Shown one piece after another: positions 8,989 to 17,502 of a stretch of 64,000 nt of DNA (positions within the stretch are counted from its first letter, which is position 1; each line of letters opens with the position of its first letter). A model generated the notes under the pieces. It searched no databases. It worked only from the letters and a program-made list of their open reading frames with translations, and had not been told where the DNA came from. The translations under genes and the position numbers were made by a program. Source of the DNA: Mannheimia varigena. Lineage in GTDB: Bacteria; Pseudomonadota; Gammaproteobacteria; Enterobacterales; Pasteurellaceae. Location: positions 1,736,001-1,800,000 of the forward strand of contig NZ_CP016226.1 in the NCBI RefSeq assembly GCF_013377235.1, in the 5' to 3' direction.

Positions 8989-10404
8989 TTACTTATCTAA
9001 ATAATCTTCCAAATTAATCACCTTGTCGCACGATTTCTCGATTAAATAAGGATCGTGGCTCACCAAGATCAAGCTGCAATTTCTGGCTCGGCATTGGTTT
9101 ATCAGTAATTCAATCGTTTCTTGTTGTGTGATAGGGTCAAGTCGAGATGTCACTTCATCAGCAAATAGCAGCACAGGGTCGAGTAATAATGCTCGTAAAA
9201 TTGCCACCCGTTGCAGCTCGCCACCTGATACATTTTCCGCACTGCGTTGTAAAATATCTGGGTTAAGCGAAAGCTGCTCTAACAAACTTGGAATTGGTAA
9301 GCGATCGAGTTTATGCTTGTTTATTACATCATCAAGCAAGGTTTGCAAGCTTACATTTGGGGCAAAAGCCTCTGGTGGATCTTGGTAGAGCTTTAACACT
9401 TGGTGTTTTTTATGGCTTTGACTGTACCATTTTATCTCGCCCGATTTAGGTTTGAGTAAGCCACACAGCACATCAGCTAATGAGCTTTTGCCAATGCCAC
9501 TATGTCCTACAATGCCTAGCACTTCGCCTTTGTGCAGATCAAAAGAGAGATTGCTAAACAAGGTTTTCTTGCCTCGAGCAATACTCAGGTTTTTAACCGA
9601 TACAAGCGGTTGTTTTTGGCTCATATTTTGCAAATCTTGCAATGGCTGCCAATGTTTTGGATCAGCGGCAATTAAGGCTTGGGTATAAGGGTGTTGTGGA
9701 TTGCTTAATAGAGCTTTTGCCTCGCCTTGTTCCAACAGCTCGCCTTTTTTCATTACCAGTATGTAGCCACCGAGTTGTTCGGCAACTTCAATATCGTGGG
9801 TAATGGTCAATAAACCACCACCATTTTGGTAAGCGGATTTTAACAGTTCAATCACTTTGCCTTTGCTAATTGGATCAAGCCCTTTGGTCGGTTCATCTGC
9901 CAGTAAAATTTTTCCACCCGCAGCAGTTGCAATGGCAAAGGAAGCACGTTGTGCCATTCCGCCTGAAAGCTGGTGTGGATAGCTTTCCACAGATTCTTTT
10001 AAGCCGAGCTTGGCTAAATAGGCTTGGCTTTCTGTTTTCGCTTGGGGAGACGATTTCCCTGCTACATAGTGAAAACTCTCCCATAACTGCTTGCCTATTG
10101 CCATAATAGGGTTGAGCGAGCGGCGAGGTTCTTGTGGCAGCATTACTAAGGTTTTACCCCACATTTTTTCAATCTCAGATTGTTGGTTAAAATCAATTTT
10201 GCAAGTTTCAACAAAAAATTGACCGCTTGCAATCAGCCCTTCAGGTAAAGCTCCCATAATAGCTTGAATTAACAGGCTTTTTCCTGAACCTGTTTCGCCT
10301 AAAATGGTAATATTTTTGCCTTGTTGCAATGAGAGAGAAATAGGTTGAACCAGCGTTGTGCCTTCTTTGGTTTTTACGCTTACATTTTGAATTTCCAGTA
10401 ACAT
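8989..10404 (-). CDS. Fused dual ATPase of a nickel/peptide-type ABC transporter
   Basis: A 471-residue protein made of two ABC ATPase domains in tandem. Domain 1 has Walker A GETGSGKS near residue 36, signature LSGGMAQR near 145 and Walker B ILLADEP near 166. Domain 2 has Walker A GHSGIGKS near 298, signature VSGGELQR near 395 and Walker B LLFADE near 413. This equals the usual DppD/DppF or NikD/NikE pair joined in one chain. Its start overlaps the stop of the NikC-like permease by 1 base, the end of a four-gene minus-strand operon. Substrate cannot be read; nickel, metallophore or peptide are the main options. An uptake-signal core lies at 10222-10230 in domain 1. Confidence 0.88.
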   Translation of the reverse strand: MLLEIQNVSVKTKEGTTLVQPISLSLQQGKNITILGETGSGKSLLIQAIMGALPEGLIASGQFFVETCKIDFNQQSEIEKMWGKTLVMLPQEPRRSLNPIMAIGKQLWESFHYVAGKSSPQAKTESQAYLAKLGLKESVESYPHQLSGGMAQRASFAIATAAGGKILLADEPTKGLDPISKGKVIELLKSAYQNGGGLLTITHDIEVAEQLGGYILVMKKGELLEQGEAKALLSNPQHPYTQALIAADPKHWQPLQDLQNMSQKQPLVSVKNLSIARGKKTLFSNLSFDLHKGEVLGIVGHSGIGKSSLADVLCGLLKPKSGEIKWYSQSHKKHQVLKLYQDPPEAFAPNVSLQTLLDDVINKHKLDRLPIPSLLEQLSLNPDILQRSAENVSGGELQRVAILRALLLDPVLLFADEVTSRLDPITQQETIELLINQCRARNCSLILVSHDPYLIEKSCDKVINLEDYLDK

Positions 10405-11186
10405 TATTTCACTCTCCCTGATAACAATTGTAGGCTAAGCACCATTAAAAACACCGCTACTACAGGTTGTAAGAAAATGAGCGGAGCTTCATAGTAATAA
10501 GGGAATAATTCCGTCATCATTAAGCCAAGCTCTGCTGTAGGTGGGCGTAACCCCACGCTTACAAAGCCGAGTGTTGCGAGGGCTAAAATCGCATTGCCGA
10601 GTGAAAAAGCAGATAATGTGGCGATCATTGGCAGTAAACGAGGTAATAAATGGCGTTTGAAGCTATAAAGCCAGCCCATTCCCATTAAGCGAGAGGCTTG
10701 AATTTCTGAGCTGTTTGCCATTGTCGAGCTGATTGAGCGGATCACACGGAAAAACTCCACCCACATTACCAGTGAAATCCCTAAGTAAAGTGTCCAGAAC
10801 GAACCCGGAGAGAGGGCAGCAAAGAGTAGCACTAATAGTAAGCCCGGCAGAGCCATTACCAAATCACAAATAAAGCTGAAAATGCGGTCAATCCAGCCGC
10901 CGAAAAAGCCTGCCATAATGCCTGTAATTAATCCTGCTACTAAAGCACAAAATACGCTAAATAGCGATAAGCCAAAAGAGAGGCGGATTGCAGAAGAAAG
11001 GCGAGCAAGCATATCTCTGCCGAGATGGTCTGTGCCGAACCATGCTAATTCATTTGGATTAGAAAGTGTATTAGTTAAATCTTGAAAGCCGATATCCATC
11101 GGGTAAAAATAAGGTTGTAAGAAGGCAAACCCTAGCATAATCAGTAGGATTGCACCGCCTAAATATTGTGAAGTTGAAATTTTCAT
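10404..11186 (-). CDS. ABC transporter permease, NikC/DppC-like
   Basis: A 260-residue inner-membrane permease with an N-terminal membrane segment (residues about 10-28), the N-terminal periplasmic stretch typical of DppC/NikC (FGTDHLGRDMLARL) and further hydrophobic segments. The EAA-type loop is near the segment EIQASRLMGMGW. It pairs with the upstream NikB-like permease, 8 bp away, to form the channel powered by the fused ATPase. The specificity lies in the binding protein, so no gene symbol is assigned. Confidence 0.88.
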   Translation of the reverse strand: MKISTSQYLGGAILLIMLGFAFLQPYFYPMDIGFQDLTNTLSNPNELAWFGTDHLGRDMLARLSSAIRLSFGLSLFSVFCALVAGLITGIMAGFFGGWIDRIFSFICDLVMALPGLLLVLLFAALSPGSFWTLYLGISLVMWVEFFRVIRSISSTMANSSEIQASRLMGMGWLYSFKRHLLPRLLPMIATLSAFSLGNAILALATLGFVSVGLRPPTAELGLMMTELFPYYYEAPLIFLQPVVAVFLMVLSLQLLSGRVK

Positions 11187-11194
11187 TTTGCATC

Positions 11195-12142
11195 CTATCG
11201 TTTAATTCGTGGGTCAATCCAAGCACTGAGTAGATCAGCAAGGGTGTTTAATACAACAAATAATCCGCCCATTACGAGGGTTGTGCCTTGAATCATCGGT
11301 ACATCTCGGGCAATAATGGCGTGAACCAATGCGTGTCCGCTGCCTGGCCAAGCGAATAAACTTTCTACCACTACAACACCTTCAATTAAGTAAACGAGTT
11401 GTACTGCGTGGTAGGCAATAACAGGCACAGCAATGTTTGGTAAACCGTGTCGCACGAAGGTTTTCCAGCGGTCTAGCCCTTTTAATTGTGAGAATTGGTA
11501 AAATTCTGCACTTTTCACTTGTACCATTGCAGATCGAGTTACCCGCACTGAAACCGCACTCAATCCAATCGCAAGAGTTAATGCGGGTAAAATAAAGTGT
11601 TGCCAACTGCCGTATCCGCCTGCAGGCAACCATTTAAGCTGTGCTGAAAAAAGAGTAATTAAGCCAATAGCGATAATAAAAGCTGGCACAGAACGGAATA
11701 AGGTACTAAATACCAGCGTCAAGCGATCAAAAAAACCGTTTGGTTTGCGAGCGGCAAGTAGTCCAAGTGTCGGACCAATAAGAATAGCTAAGATAAGTGC
11801 CACAATCGCAAGGCTTAAGGTATGCCCGAATTGGTGCTGAATTTCAGCCCAGACGGAATCGCCTGTTACCAACGATTTGCCTAAATTAAACTGCAATAAA
11901 TCGCCCAACCAACTGAAGTAGCTTTGCCACCAAGGCTGATCTAACGCTAACTCGGCTCGCACTGCTTCAGCAGCCATACTGTCGGCTTGGTCGTAACCAT
12001 AACGGCTGGCGGCGATACGGTATGCCATATCGCCCGACAGCTGGCGGGTAATAATGAAAGTTAATGTGCCGACTGACCAAATCACTAATAAGAGTTGGGT
12101 AAGGCGGCGGAGTAAGATACGAATCACGTCTAGTTTTTCCAA
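11195..12142 (-). CDS. ABC transporter permease, NikB/DppB-like
   Basis: A 315-residue membrane protein with the DppB/NikB layout: an N-terminal span (LLRRLTQLLLVIWSVGTLTFII), a periplasmic region, then five hydrophobic spans, with the EAA loop around EFYQFSQLKGLDRWKTFVRHGLPN. It is the second permease of the four-gene system. The 75-bp gap between it and the binding-protein gene contains two short palindromic repeats and no promoter that I could identify, so read-through from the binding-protein gene is likely. Confidence 0.88.
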   Translation of the reverse strand: MEKLDVIRILLRRLTQLLLVIWSVGTLTFIITRQLSGDMAYRIAASRYGYDQADSMAAEAVRAELALDQPWWQSYFSWLGDLLQFNLGKSLVTGDSVWAEIQHQFGHTLSLAIVALILAILIGPTLGLLAARKPNGFFDRLTLVFSTLFRSVPAFIIAIGLITLFSAQLKWLPAGGYGSWQHFILPALTLAIGLSAVSVRVTRSAMVQVKSAEFYQFSQLKGLDRWKTFVRHGLPNIAVPVIAYHAVQLVYLIEGVVVVESLFAWPGSGHALVHAIIARDVPMIQGTTLVMGGLFVVLNTLADLLSAWIDPRIKR

Positions 12143-12144
12143 AA

Positions 12145-12172
12145 TGTAGAGGCGGGTCCTGTACCCGCCCTT
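12145..12172. repeat. Palindromic intergenic repeat (GTAGAGGCGGGT type)
   Basis: GGCGGGT-cctgt-ACCCGCC hairpin preceded by TGTAGA. It belongs to a loose family of TAGGGGC-type palindromes seen also at 12190, 18089, 18127, 38970 and inside rlmKL at 37559. Sits inside the transporter operon, where it may cut distal mRNA levels. Confidence 0.6.
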
Positions 12173-12189
12173 AAAATTAATATTAGAAT

Positions 12190-12216
12190 ATGGACAAGCA
12201 TAGGCCTGTCCCTACG
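12190..12216. repeat. Palindromic intergenic repeat (GGACAAGC type)
   Basis: GGACA-agcataggcc-TGTCCCTACG; second short palindrome in the same gap, 18 bp after the first. Same loose family, with the conserved CCTACG end. Confidence 0.5.
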
Positions 12217-12217
12217 A

Positions 12218-13804
12218 TTATTTACTTAGTTTTTCCAAATAAAAACGTCTTTCAAACGGATCAAGCGTCAAGCCATTAATACCTTGGTGTCCGACTACGG
12301 TTTGTTGATCGTACACAATCGGAATAATAGGTAATTCATCGTGAATAATTTGGCTCACTTGCTGCTTTAATTGCTTCGATTTTTCAGAATCGACTTCTGT
12401 TTCAAGTTGTTTTAGAGCCTGATCTAGGTTGTCATTGCGCCAGTTCATTGTTCCCCAATCGCTTCCGCCATTGGCAAAGTCTTGCACTAACAAGGCGAAT
12501 GGATCGAGGGTTTTCGCATAGTTGAACGCATAAAGCGCCATCTCTAAAGTCCCATTTTGGTGTCCTAGCGGAATTTCACTGAAGTTACCAACAGATACAT
12601 TGACATCAATCCCGATTTTCTTCCATTCAGCTTGTAAAATAGTTGCAATAATCGGCAATTCTGGACGATCTGAATAAGTTCTTAACGTGAAAGTAAACGG
12701 CTTGCCCTCTTTGGTTAGTTTGCCTTCTGCGTTATATTCATAACCAGAAGCGGTTAAATTTTCCTTAATTTTTGCAATAGTTTCATCGTGGCTTAAGGTT
12801 GATTCTGTGGTTGCAACACGCCAGTCAGCAAAGGCTTTAGGTAAAATTTGATCTGCCATTCCATCTTGGATTTTTAAGATCTGTTCGGCGATCGCTTTAC
12901 GATTAATCGCTTGTGATAAGGCTTGGCGAATAGCTAAGTCGTTAAAGAATGGCTTCGCAACATCCATTTTAAGCTGAGTCGTGCGGGCAATAGAGGTATT
13001 GATAAGTTGCAAATTTGGATCGGCTTTTAAACGTGCGACACTTGCTTTATCTAAATTAAACACTAACGACGTTTTATCACTCTGTGCCATTAAGGTCCGA
13101 GTTTCACTACGGCTACTTGCCAAATAATTCGCTTGCTGAAGTTGTGGCTTGTTGCCCCAATATTCATCAAAACGAACGCTTTCTAATTTTTGTGGAGCTT
13201 CGATTTTAGTAGCTTTGAATGCACCTGTACCAATTACTTGTGCTACATCGCCTTTATCATTAAAACTTTCTTCCGCCAAAATTAAGGTCGTATAGTGTGT
13301 TAAGAAAGAAGGAAATGGCACAAAAGATTTTGTTAATTCAAATTGAATTTGTGTTGGGTTGACTGCTTTGATCTCTTTGATAAACGCCTTTTGCAACACA
13401 CCCGGTTTGGAAAGTGCAATTTTTAACGATTTTTCGACCGCTTGTGCGGTTAAAGGCTTGCCGTTGTGGAATTTGGCATCACGTAGGGTAAAAGTCCAAA
13501 TAGTTGCATCACTATTGCTCTCCCATTTCGTTGCCAAACCTTCTACTAATTGACCTTCAAGATTAGCTTCAACTAAGGTTTCAGCAATATTCATACGTTG
13601 GAAAATCACGCCCGATTGGTTTAAATCTAAACTGTTTAATTCCCAAGGCGCAACAACCGTTACAAGCGGTAAAGTTTCCGGATTTTTTTGCGATTGTTCA
13701 GGCTGTGCTACCGGTTTCTCTACATTAGCTTGTGTATTATTTTTATCATCACAAGCTGCAACACAAAATGCTGCCATCGTTAATGGAATTAACCATTTTT
13801 TCAT
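12218..13804 (-). CDS. SBP family 5 solute-binding lipoprotein (nickel/peptide type)
   Basis: A secreted binding lipoprotein of 528 residues. I set the start at the ATG at 13804 (MKKWLIPLTMAAFCVAAC), which has GGAG 9 bases upstream; an ATG 15 bases earlier at 13819 is possible but has no ribosome site. The lipobox VAAC places the lipidated Cys at residue 18. The body reads as NikA/OppA-type family 5: WTFTLRDAKFHNGKPLTA, a cleft-forming repeat and the C-terminal LPIIPIVYD. It delivers ligand to the two permeases and fused ATPase encoded downstream. It aligns with both nickel and peptide binders in memory, so the ligand is left open. Confidence 0.88.
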   Translation of the reverse strand: MKKWLIPLTMAAFCVAACDDKNNTQANVEKPVAQPEQSQKNPETLPLVTVVAPWELNSLDLNQSGVIFQRMNIAETLVEANLEGQLVEGLATKWESNSDATIWTFTLRDAKFHNGKPLTAQAVEKSLKIALSKPGVLQKAFIKEIKAVNPTQIQFELTKSFVPFPSFLTHYTTLILAEESFNDKGDVAQVIGTGAFKATKIEAPQKLESVRFDEYWGNKPQLQQANYLASSRSETRTLMAQSDKTSLVFNLDKASVARLKADPNLQLINTSIARTTQLKMDVAKPFFNDLAIRQALSQAINRKAIAEQILKIQDGMADQILPKAFADWRVATTESTLSHDETIAKIKENLTASGYEYNAEGKLTKEGKPFTFTLRTYSDRPELPIIATILQAEWKKIGIDVNVSVGNFSEIPLGHQNGTLEMALYAFNYAKTLDPFALLVQDFANGGSDWGTMNWRNDNLDQALKQLETEVDSEKSKQLKQQVSQIIHDELPIIPIVYDQQTVVGHQGINGLTLDPFERRFYLEKLSK

Positions 13805-13831
13805 TTTATTTTTCTCCATAAAAAAATAAGG

Positions 13832-13843
13832 GGTTATATAACC
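13832..13843. promoter_or_regulatory. Perfect 12-bp palindrome upstream of ABC operon
   Basis: GGTTATATAACC lies 28 bp before the chosen start of the binding-protein gene, just downstream of a possible minus-strand -10 (TGCTAAAGT) in an AT-rich region. It could be an operator for metal control of the operon. No known NikR half-site was seen. Confidence 0.4.
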
Positions 13844-13934
13844 GCGAACTTTAGCATATTTCCATAAAAAAAGTAGAGTTTTTTAAGTTGAGTGTTTTAA
13901 TTGGTTATTTAATAGTCGGTATGTGAAATGAGCT

Positions 13935-14696
13935 CTATTTTGGCACCGGAATTATTTTTACTCCAAAATGGTTGGCGACTTTTCGTTCCTCATTTTGCAA
14001 AATCGGCAAAGAATTGACCCGCTTGTTACCAATGACCATTGTTGAACTGCCGCCACCGTCAAGGTTGATGGCTTTGGTGAGTTCAAGTTTGCCGGCAAGT
14101 TCAGCTAGCTCATCTAAGGTAACGCCACCAAAGGTTAATTGACGCCCTTCAACCACAACCAAATAGAGCCAGTTTTTCTGCTCGTTCAAGCCAAGCAAGG
14201 TGCGAGGGTGTTTATCGTGAAAAATACTTTGCGAACAGCCGACCTTATCATTTTCCGCACACTCAAATTTCCCGCTTTTGGCGTTATACCAATGCCAGCC
14301 GCTCACTGCCACTTGCCATGTCGAATTTTGCTTGGAGAGAGTATTTTTTCCCTCAATGCTGCACTGATTAGATTTATCACAGGCAAATACCACCCGATTA
14401 CGCACATCACCATATTTAGACCAACGCTTGCCTTGGCTTACCACCAAGCCAATCGGCGTGTAATCTTTCCAATAAAAGTTGGCGTTGATGGCAACATCGG
14501 TTTCATATTTCTTCGCAAAATCAGACACTGTTGAGCCGTTATCGCTTTTTTCCGAACCGACAAAAGCTAAATTTTTGCAGTTCAAATCCACCCGAGTAAT
14601 ATGAAAAGGGGATTGATCGGAATAATCAATACATTGATGTTCAGCATAGGAGAAACTAGAGGAGAGTAGTGATAAGAGGATTAAGAGGCGTTTCAT
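13935..14696 (-). CDS. Secreted phosphodiester glycosidase family (NAGPA domain) protein
   Basis: A 253-residue protein with an N-terminal signal peptide (MKRLLILLSLLSSSFSYA, cleavage likely after residue 18). The rest matches the NAGPA/DUF2233 family by its hallmark NLDGGGSSTMV near residues 213-223, the earlier AINANFY and the RTLLGLN segment. The family namesake removes GlcNAc from a phosphodiester-linked mannose; bacterial members are thought to act on phosphodiester-linked sugars in surface polymers, but a substrate here is unknown. Four cysteine-containing segments suggest disulfides in the periplasm. It lies between prfC and the ABC operon on the same strand, separated from prfC by an uptake-signal hairpin. 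Confidence 0.8.
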   Translation of the reverse strand: MKRLLILLSLLSSSFSYAEHQCIDYSDQSPFHITRVDLNCKNLAFVGSEKSDNGSTVSDFAKKYETDVAINANFYWKDYTPIGLVVSQGKRWSKYGDVRNRVVFACDKSNQCSIEGKNTLSKQNSTWQVAVSGWHWYNAKSGKFECAENDKVGCSQSIFHDKHPRTLLGLNEQKNWLYLVVVEGRQLTFGGVTLDELAELAGKLELTKAINLDGGGSSTMVIGNKRVNSLPILQNEERKVANHFGVKIIPVPK

Positions 14697-14724
14697 AGGA
14701 AAAATAAACGTTTATGGATAAAAT

Positions 14725-14765
14725 AAGCGGTCGGTTTGCAAAATTTTCTGCAAAATCGACCGCTT
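14725..14765. terminator. Inverted uptake-signal pair after prfC
   Basis: AAGCGGTCG at 14725 pairs with CGACCGCTT at 14757, a 9-bp stem. On the minus strand it is followed by ATTTTATCC. Such pairs commonly act as terminators in Pasteurellaceae; here it would end prfC transcription. Confidence 0.7.
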
Positions 14766-14776
14766 GTATTAAAGGA

Positions 14777-16357
14777 TTAATGCTCTCTTGTTTTAAAGAA
14801 GGTTACATCAGGATAACGTTCTTGTGCCAAGTTCAAGTTCACCATCGTTGGGGCGATATAAGTGAGGTTATCGCCGCCGTCTAGGGCTAAGTTTTGCTCA
14901 TTTTTGCGTTTAAATTCTTCAAATTTTTTCGCATCACCACATTCAACCCAACGGGCGGTTGCCACGTTTACCGTTTCGTAAATCGCCTCAACGTTGTATT
15001 CCGATTTTAAGCGGGAAACCACCACGTCAAACTGTAGCACACCGACCGCTCCCACAATTAAATCGTTGTTGATTAGTGGGCGGAAAACTTGCACTGCACC
15101 TTCTTCTGAAAGCTGAACCAAGCCTTTTAACAGTTGCTTTTGTTTGAGCGGATCTTTTAAGCGAATACGGCGGAACAGTTCTGGGGCAAAGTTTGGAATA
15201 CCGGTAAATTTCAGGTTTTCGCCTTGGGTGAAGGTATCGCCAATTTGGATTGTGCCGTGATTGTGTAAGCCGATAATATCGCCGGCGTACGCCTCTTCTG
15301 CGTGAGCACGGTCGCCCGCCATAAAGGTTAAGGCGTCAGAGATCACCACATCTTTGCCGATGCGTACGTGCTTGAGCTTCATTCCTTTTTCATATTTGCC
15401 GGAAACCACACGCATAAAGGCAACTCGGTCGCGGTGTTTTGGATCCATATTCGCTTGGATTTTAAACACGAAACCGCTGAATTTTTCTTCGCTTGCCTCA
15501 ACGGTACGGCTGTCAGATTCACGAGCTTGCGGAGCCGGAGCCCATTCGGTTAAACCGTCTAAGAAGTGGTTTACCCCGAAGTTGCCTAACGCTGTACCGA
15601 AGAACACTGGGGTTAATTCGCCGTTGATGAAAGCCTCGTGTTCAAATTCGTGTGAAGCACCTTGTACCAATTCCAACTCATCACGCAGTTGTTGGGCTAA
15701 ATCATCGCCAACCGCTTGATCTAACTCTGGATTATCTAATCCTTTAATAATACGGACTTCTTGAATAGTATGCCCTTGGCCTGTTTGGTAAAGGTAAGTT
15801 TCATCTTTATAAATGTGGTAAACCCCTTTGAACAACTTACCGCAACCGATTGGCCAAGTGATCGGTGCACAGTTGATTTTCAATACGCTTTCTACTTCGT
15901 CCAATAATTCCATTGGATCACGAATATCACGGTCAAGCTTATTCATAAAGGTCAAGATTGGCGTATCACGCAAGCGGGTAACTTCCATTAATTTAATGGT
16001 ACGTTCCTCAACCCCTTTTGCCGAATCAATCACCATCAAGCAGCTATCTACAGCGGTTAAAGTACGATAAGTATCTTCCGAGAAGTCTTCGTGCCCCGGC
16101 GTGTCGAGCAAGTTCACCAAGCAATCATTGTAAGGGAATTGCATAACAGATGTGGTAATGGAAATCCCACGTTGCTTTTCCATCTCCATCCAGTCGGATT
16201 TGGCGTGTTGTGCCGAGCCTTTGCCTTTTACCGAGCCTGCGGTTTGAATCGCATTTCCGTATAAAAGCACTTTTTCGGTGATGGTGGTTTTACCCGCATC
16301 GGGATGGGAAATAATCGCAAAGGTGCGGCGTTTATTAACTTCTTGTGGATATGACAT
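14777..16357 (-). CDS. prfC: Peptide chain release factor 3
   Basis: A 526-residue translational GTPase that recycles RF1/RF2 from terminated ribosomes. G1 is SHPDAGKTT at about residues 17-25, G2 and G3 (LLDTPGHEDFSEDTYR) near 88-104, and G4 (FMNKLDRD) near 140-147. The DTPGHEDFSEDTYR stretch distinguishes RF3 from EF-G and LepA. Length is that of E. coli PrfC (529). Divergent from the PBP7-type gene with a 200-bp gap that contains an uptake-signal inverted pair. Confidence 0.97.
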   Translation of the reverse strand: MSYPQEVNKRRTFAIISHPDAGKTTITEKVLLYGNAIQTAGSVKGKGSAQHAKSDWMEMEKQRGISITTSVMQFPYNDCLVNLLDTPGHEDFSEDTYRTLTAVDSCLMVIDSAKGVEERTIKLMEVTRLRDTPILTFMNKLDRDIRDPMELLDEVESVLKINCAPITWPIGCGKLFKGVYHIYKDETYLYQTGQGHTIQEVRIIKGLDNPELDQAVGDDLAQQLRDELELVQGASHEFEHEAFINGELTPVFFGTALGNFGVNHFLDGLTEWAPAPQARESDSRTVEASEEKFSGFVFKIQANMDPKHRDRVAFMRVVSGKYEKGMKLKHVRIGKDVVISDALTFMAGDRAHAEEAYAGDIIGLHNHGTIQIGDTFTQGENLKFTGIPNFAPELFRRIRLKDPLKQKQLLKGLVQLSEEGAVQVFRPLINNDLIVGAVGVLQFDVVVSRLKSEYNVEAIYETVNVATARWVECGDAKKFEEFKRKNEQNLALDGGDNLTYIAPTMVNLNLAQERYPDVTFFKTREH

Positions 16358-16440
16358 TTTTTTCTCAATAAATTAAAAATAAAAGGGCGGAAAGCCCGCC
16401 GAAAATTCGCTGATATTTTCGCTGATTTGAGGCAAGAGGG

Positions 16441-16496
16441 CAAGCGGTTAAATTTTTCCGAAAAATTGCAAAAAAGCAGAGGAAAACGACCGCTTG
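16441..16496. repeat. Inverted uptake-signal pair in the prfC-pbpG divergent gap
   Basis: CAAGCGGT at 16441 and ACCGCTTG at 16489 are inverted around a 40-base AT-rich spacer. Both flanking genes point away, so this one is not needed as a terminator; it ends 4 bp before the downstream -35 element. Confidence 0.7.
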
Positions 16497-16500
16497 CTTT

Positions 16501-16529
16501 TTGAACTTTGGCACAATACAGGGTAGAAT
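16501..16529 (+). promoter_or_regulatory. Sigma70 promoter for pbpG-type gene
   Basis: TTGAAC at 16501-16506, a 17-bp spacer, and TAGAAT at 16524-16529. It lies 31 bp before the chosen start codon. Confidence 0.75.
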
Positions 16530-16560
16530 AGCGAACTTTTACTCTCGGATTATATTGATA

Positions 16561-17430
16561 ATGAAAAAATTACTTCCTGTATTGATTGCGGCGATGGTGC
16601 TAAGTGCTTGTTCTTCCCAACCTGCAAAGAAACCAAGCCCTCGTATTAAAGCGAAAGCGGCTTATATTCCAACTGAAAATTCAGCTTATGTGGTGTTTGA
16701 TTTAAAACAGAAAAAATTTTTAGAAGGGAAGAACTTTAACTTAGTTCGTCCGATTGCATCTGTAACTAAATTGATGACAGCGGTCGTTTTCTTGGAAGAA
16801 AACCGCTACGGCTCAAGCTGCCAAACGCAAATTTTGCCTTCAGATGCGGATTTCATTAAAGGCACAACCAGCCCGTTACCAAAGAATACTAACATTGCCT
16901 GTGGCGAATTATTAAAAGCAATGTTAGTGCGTTCAGATAATTATGCGGCACACGCACTGGCTCACGCGACTCACTTAAATAAAGCCCAATTTTTGGCTCG
17001 AATGAACAGCAAAGCCCGTGAAATCGGAATGACTCAAACCTACTTTGGCGACAGTTCCGGCTTGTCTGCGGATAATGTTTCAACCGTGGTAGATTTAGCA
17101 AAATTGGCAGGTTATGCCGCAAGTAAGCCTGAAATTCAGCAGCTTTCTAACTCCCCGATGGTGAGCGTGTATGCCGGCGGGCAACATTTTTCAATGAAAA
17201 ATACCAACAGTATGGTGCGTTCTCAATCTTACCAAGCGTTAGTGAGCAAAACTGGCTACACCCGTGAGGCTGGCTACAATTTAGCCTTTATTGCCAAAGG
17301 GGATTGCCGAGGCAAGCGAATTGGCGTGGTGAGTTTAAACAATGATAACGCCGCTTCACGCACTGATTTCACCGAATCAATGTTGGCAAAATATCAATGT
17401 GTTGCGAACCCGTATCGCCAATATGGCTAA
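16561..17430 (+). CDS. pbpG: D-alanyl-D-alanine endopeptidase lipoprotein (PBP7 family)
   Basis: A 289-residue serine peptidase of the S11 family. The start is the ATG at 16561, just after the promoter; an in-frame earlier start at 16501 would overlap that promoter. The N-terminus MKKLLPVLIAAMVLSAC is a lipoprotein signal with lipidated Cys17, whereas E. coli PBP7 has an ordinary signal peptide. The active-site motifs are S67-V-T-K70, S125-D-N127 and K230-T-G. Expected to cut D,D-crosslinks in peptidoglycan in the periplasm. The symbol follows family resemblance (short length, no C-terminal PBP5 domain or amphipathic anchor). Confidence 0.85.
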   Translation: MKKLLPVLIAAMVLSACSSQPAKKPSPRIKAKAAYIPTENSAYVVFDLKQKKFLEGKNFNLVRPIASVTKLMTAVVFLEENRYGSSCQTQILPSDADFIKGTTSPLPKNTNIACGELLKAMLVRSDNYAAHALAHATHLNKAQFLARMNSKAREIGMTQTYFGDSSGLSADNVSTVVDLAKLAGYAASKPEIQQLSNSPMVSVYAGGQHFSMKNTNSMVRSQSYQALVSKTGYTREAGYNLAFIAKGDCRGKRIGVVSLNNDNAASRTDFTESMLAKYQCVANPYRQYG

Positions 17431-17502
17431 TGGACAAGGTTGAGCAAAAGGCATTTTTTCTCTACAATATCGCCTTGTAATTCAATGAATTGAGATGAAA
17501 TT

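Noticed and set aside
14139..14719. 131-residue plus-strand frame opposite the NAGPA-type gene
   Set aside because: No RBS and no recognisable sequence; the minus-strand gene has signal peptide and motif.
16441..16496. Treating every inverted uptake-signal pair as a terminator
   Set aside because: This pair lies between divergent genes, where no transcript ends, so it is listed as a repeat.
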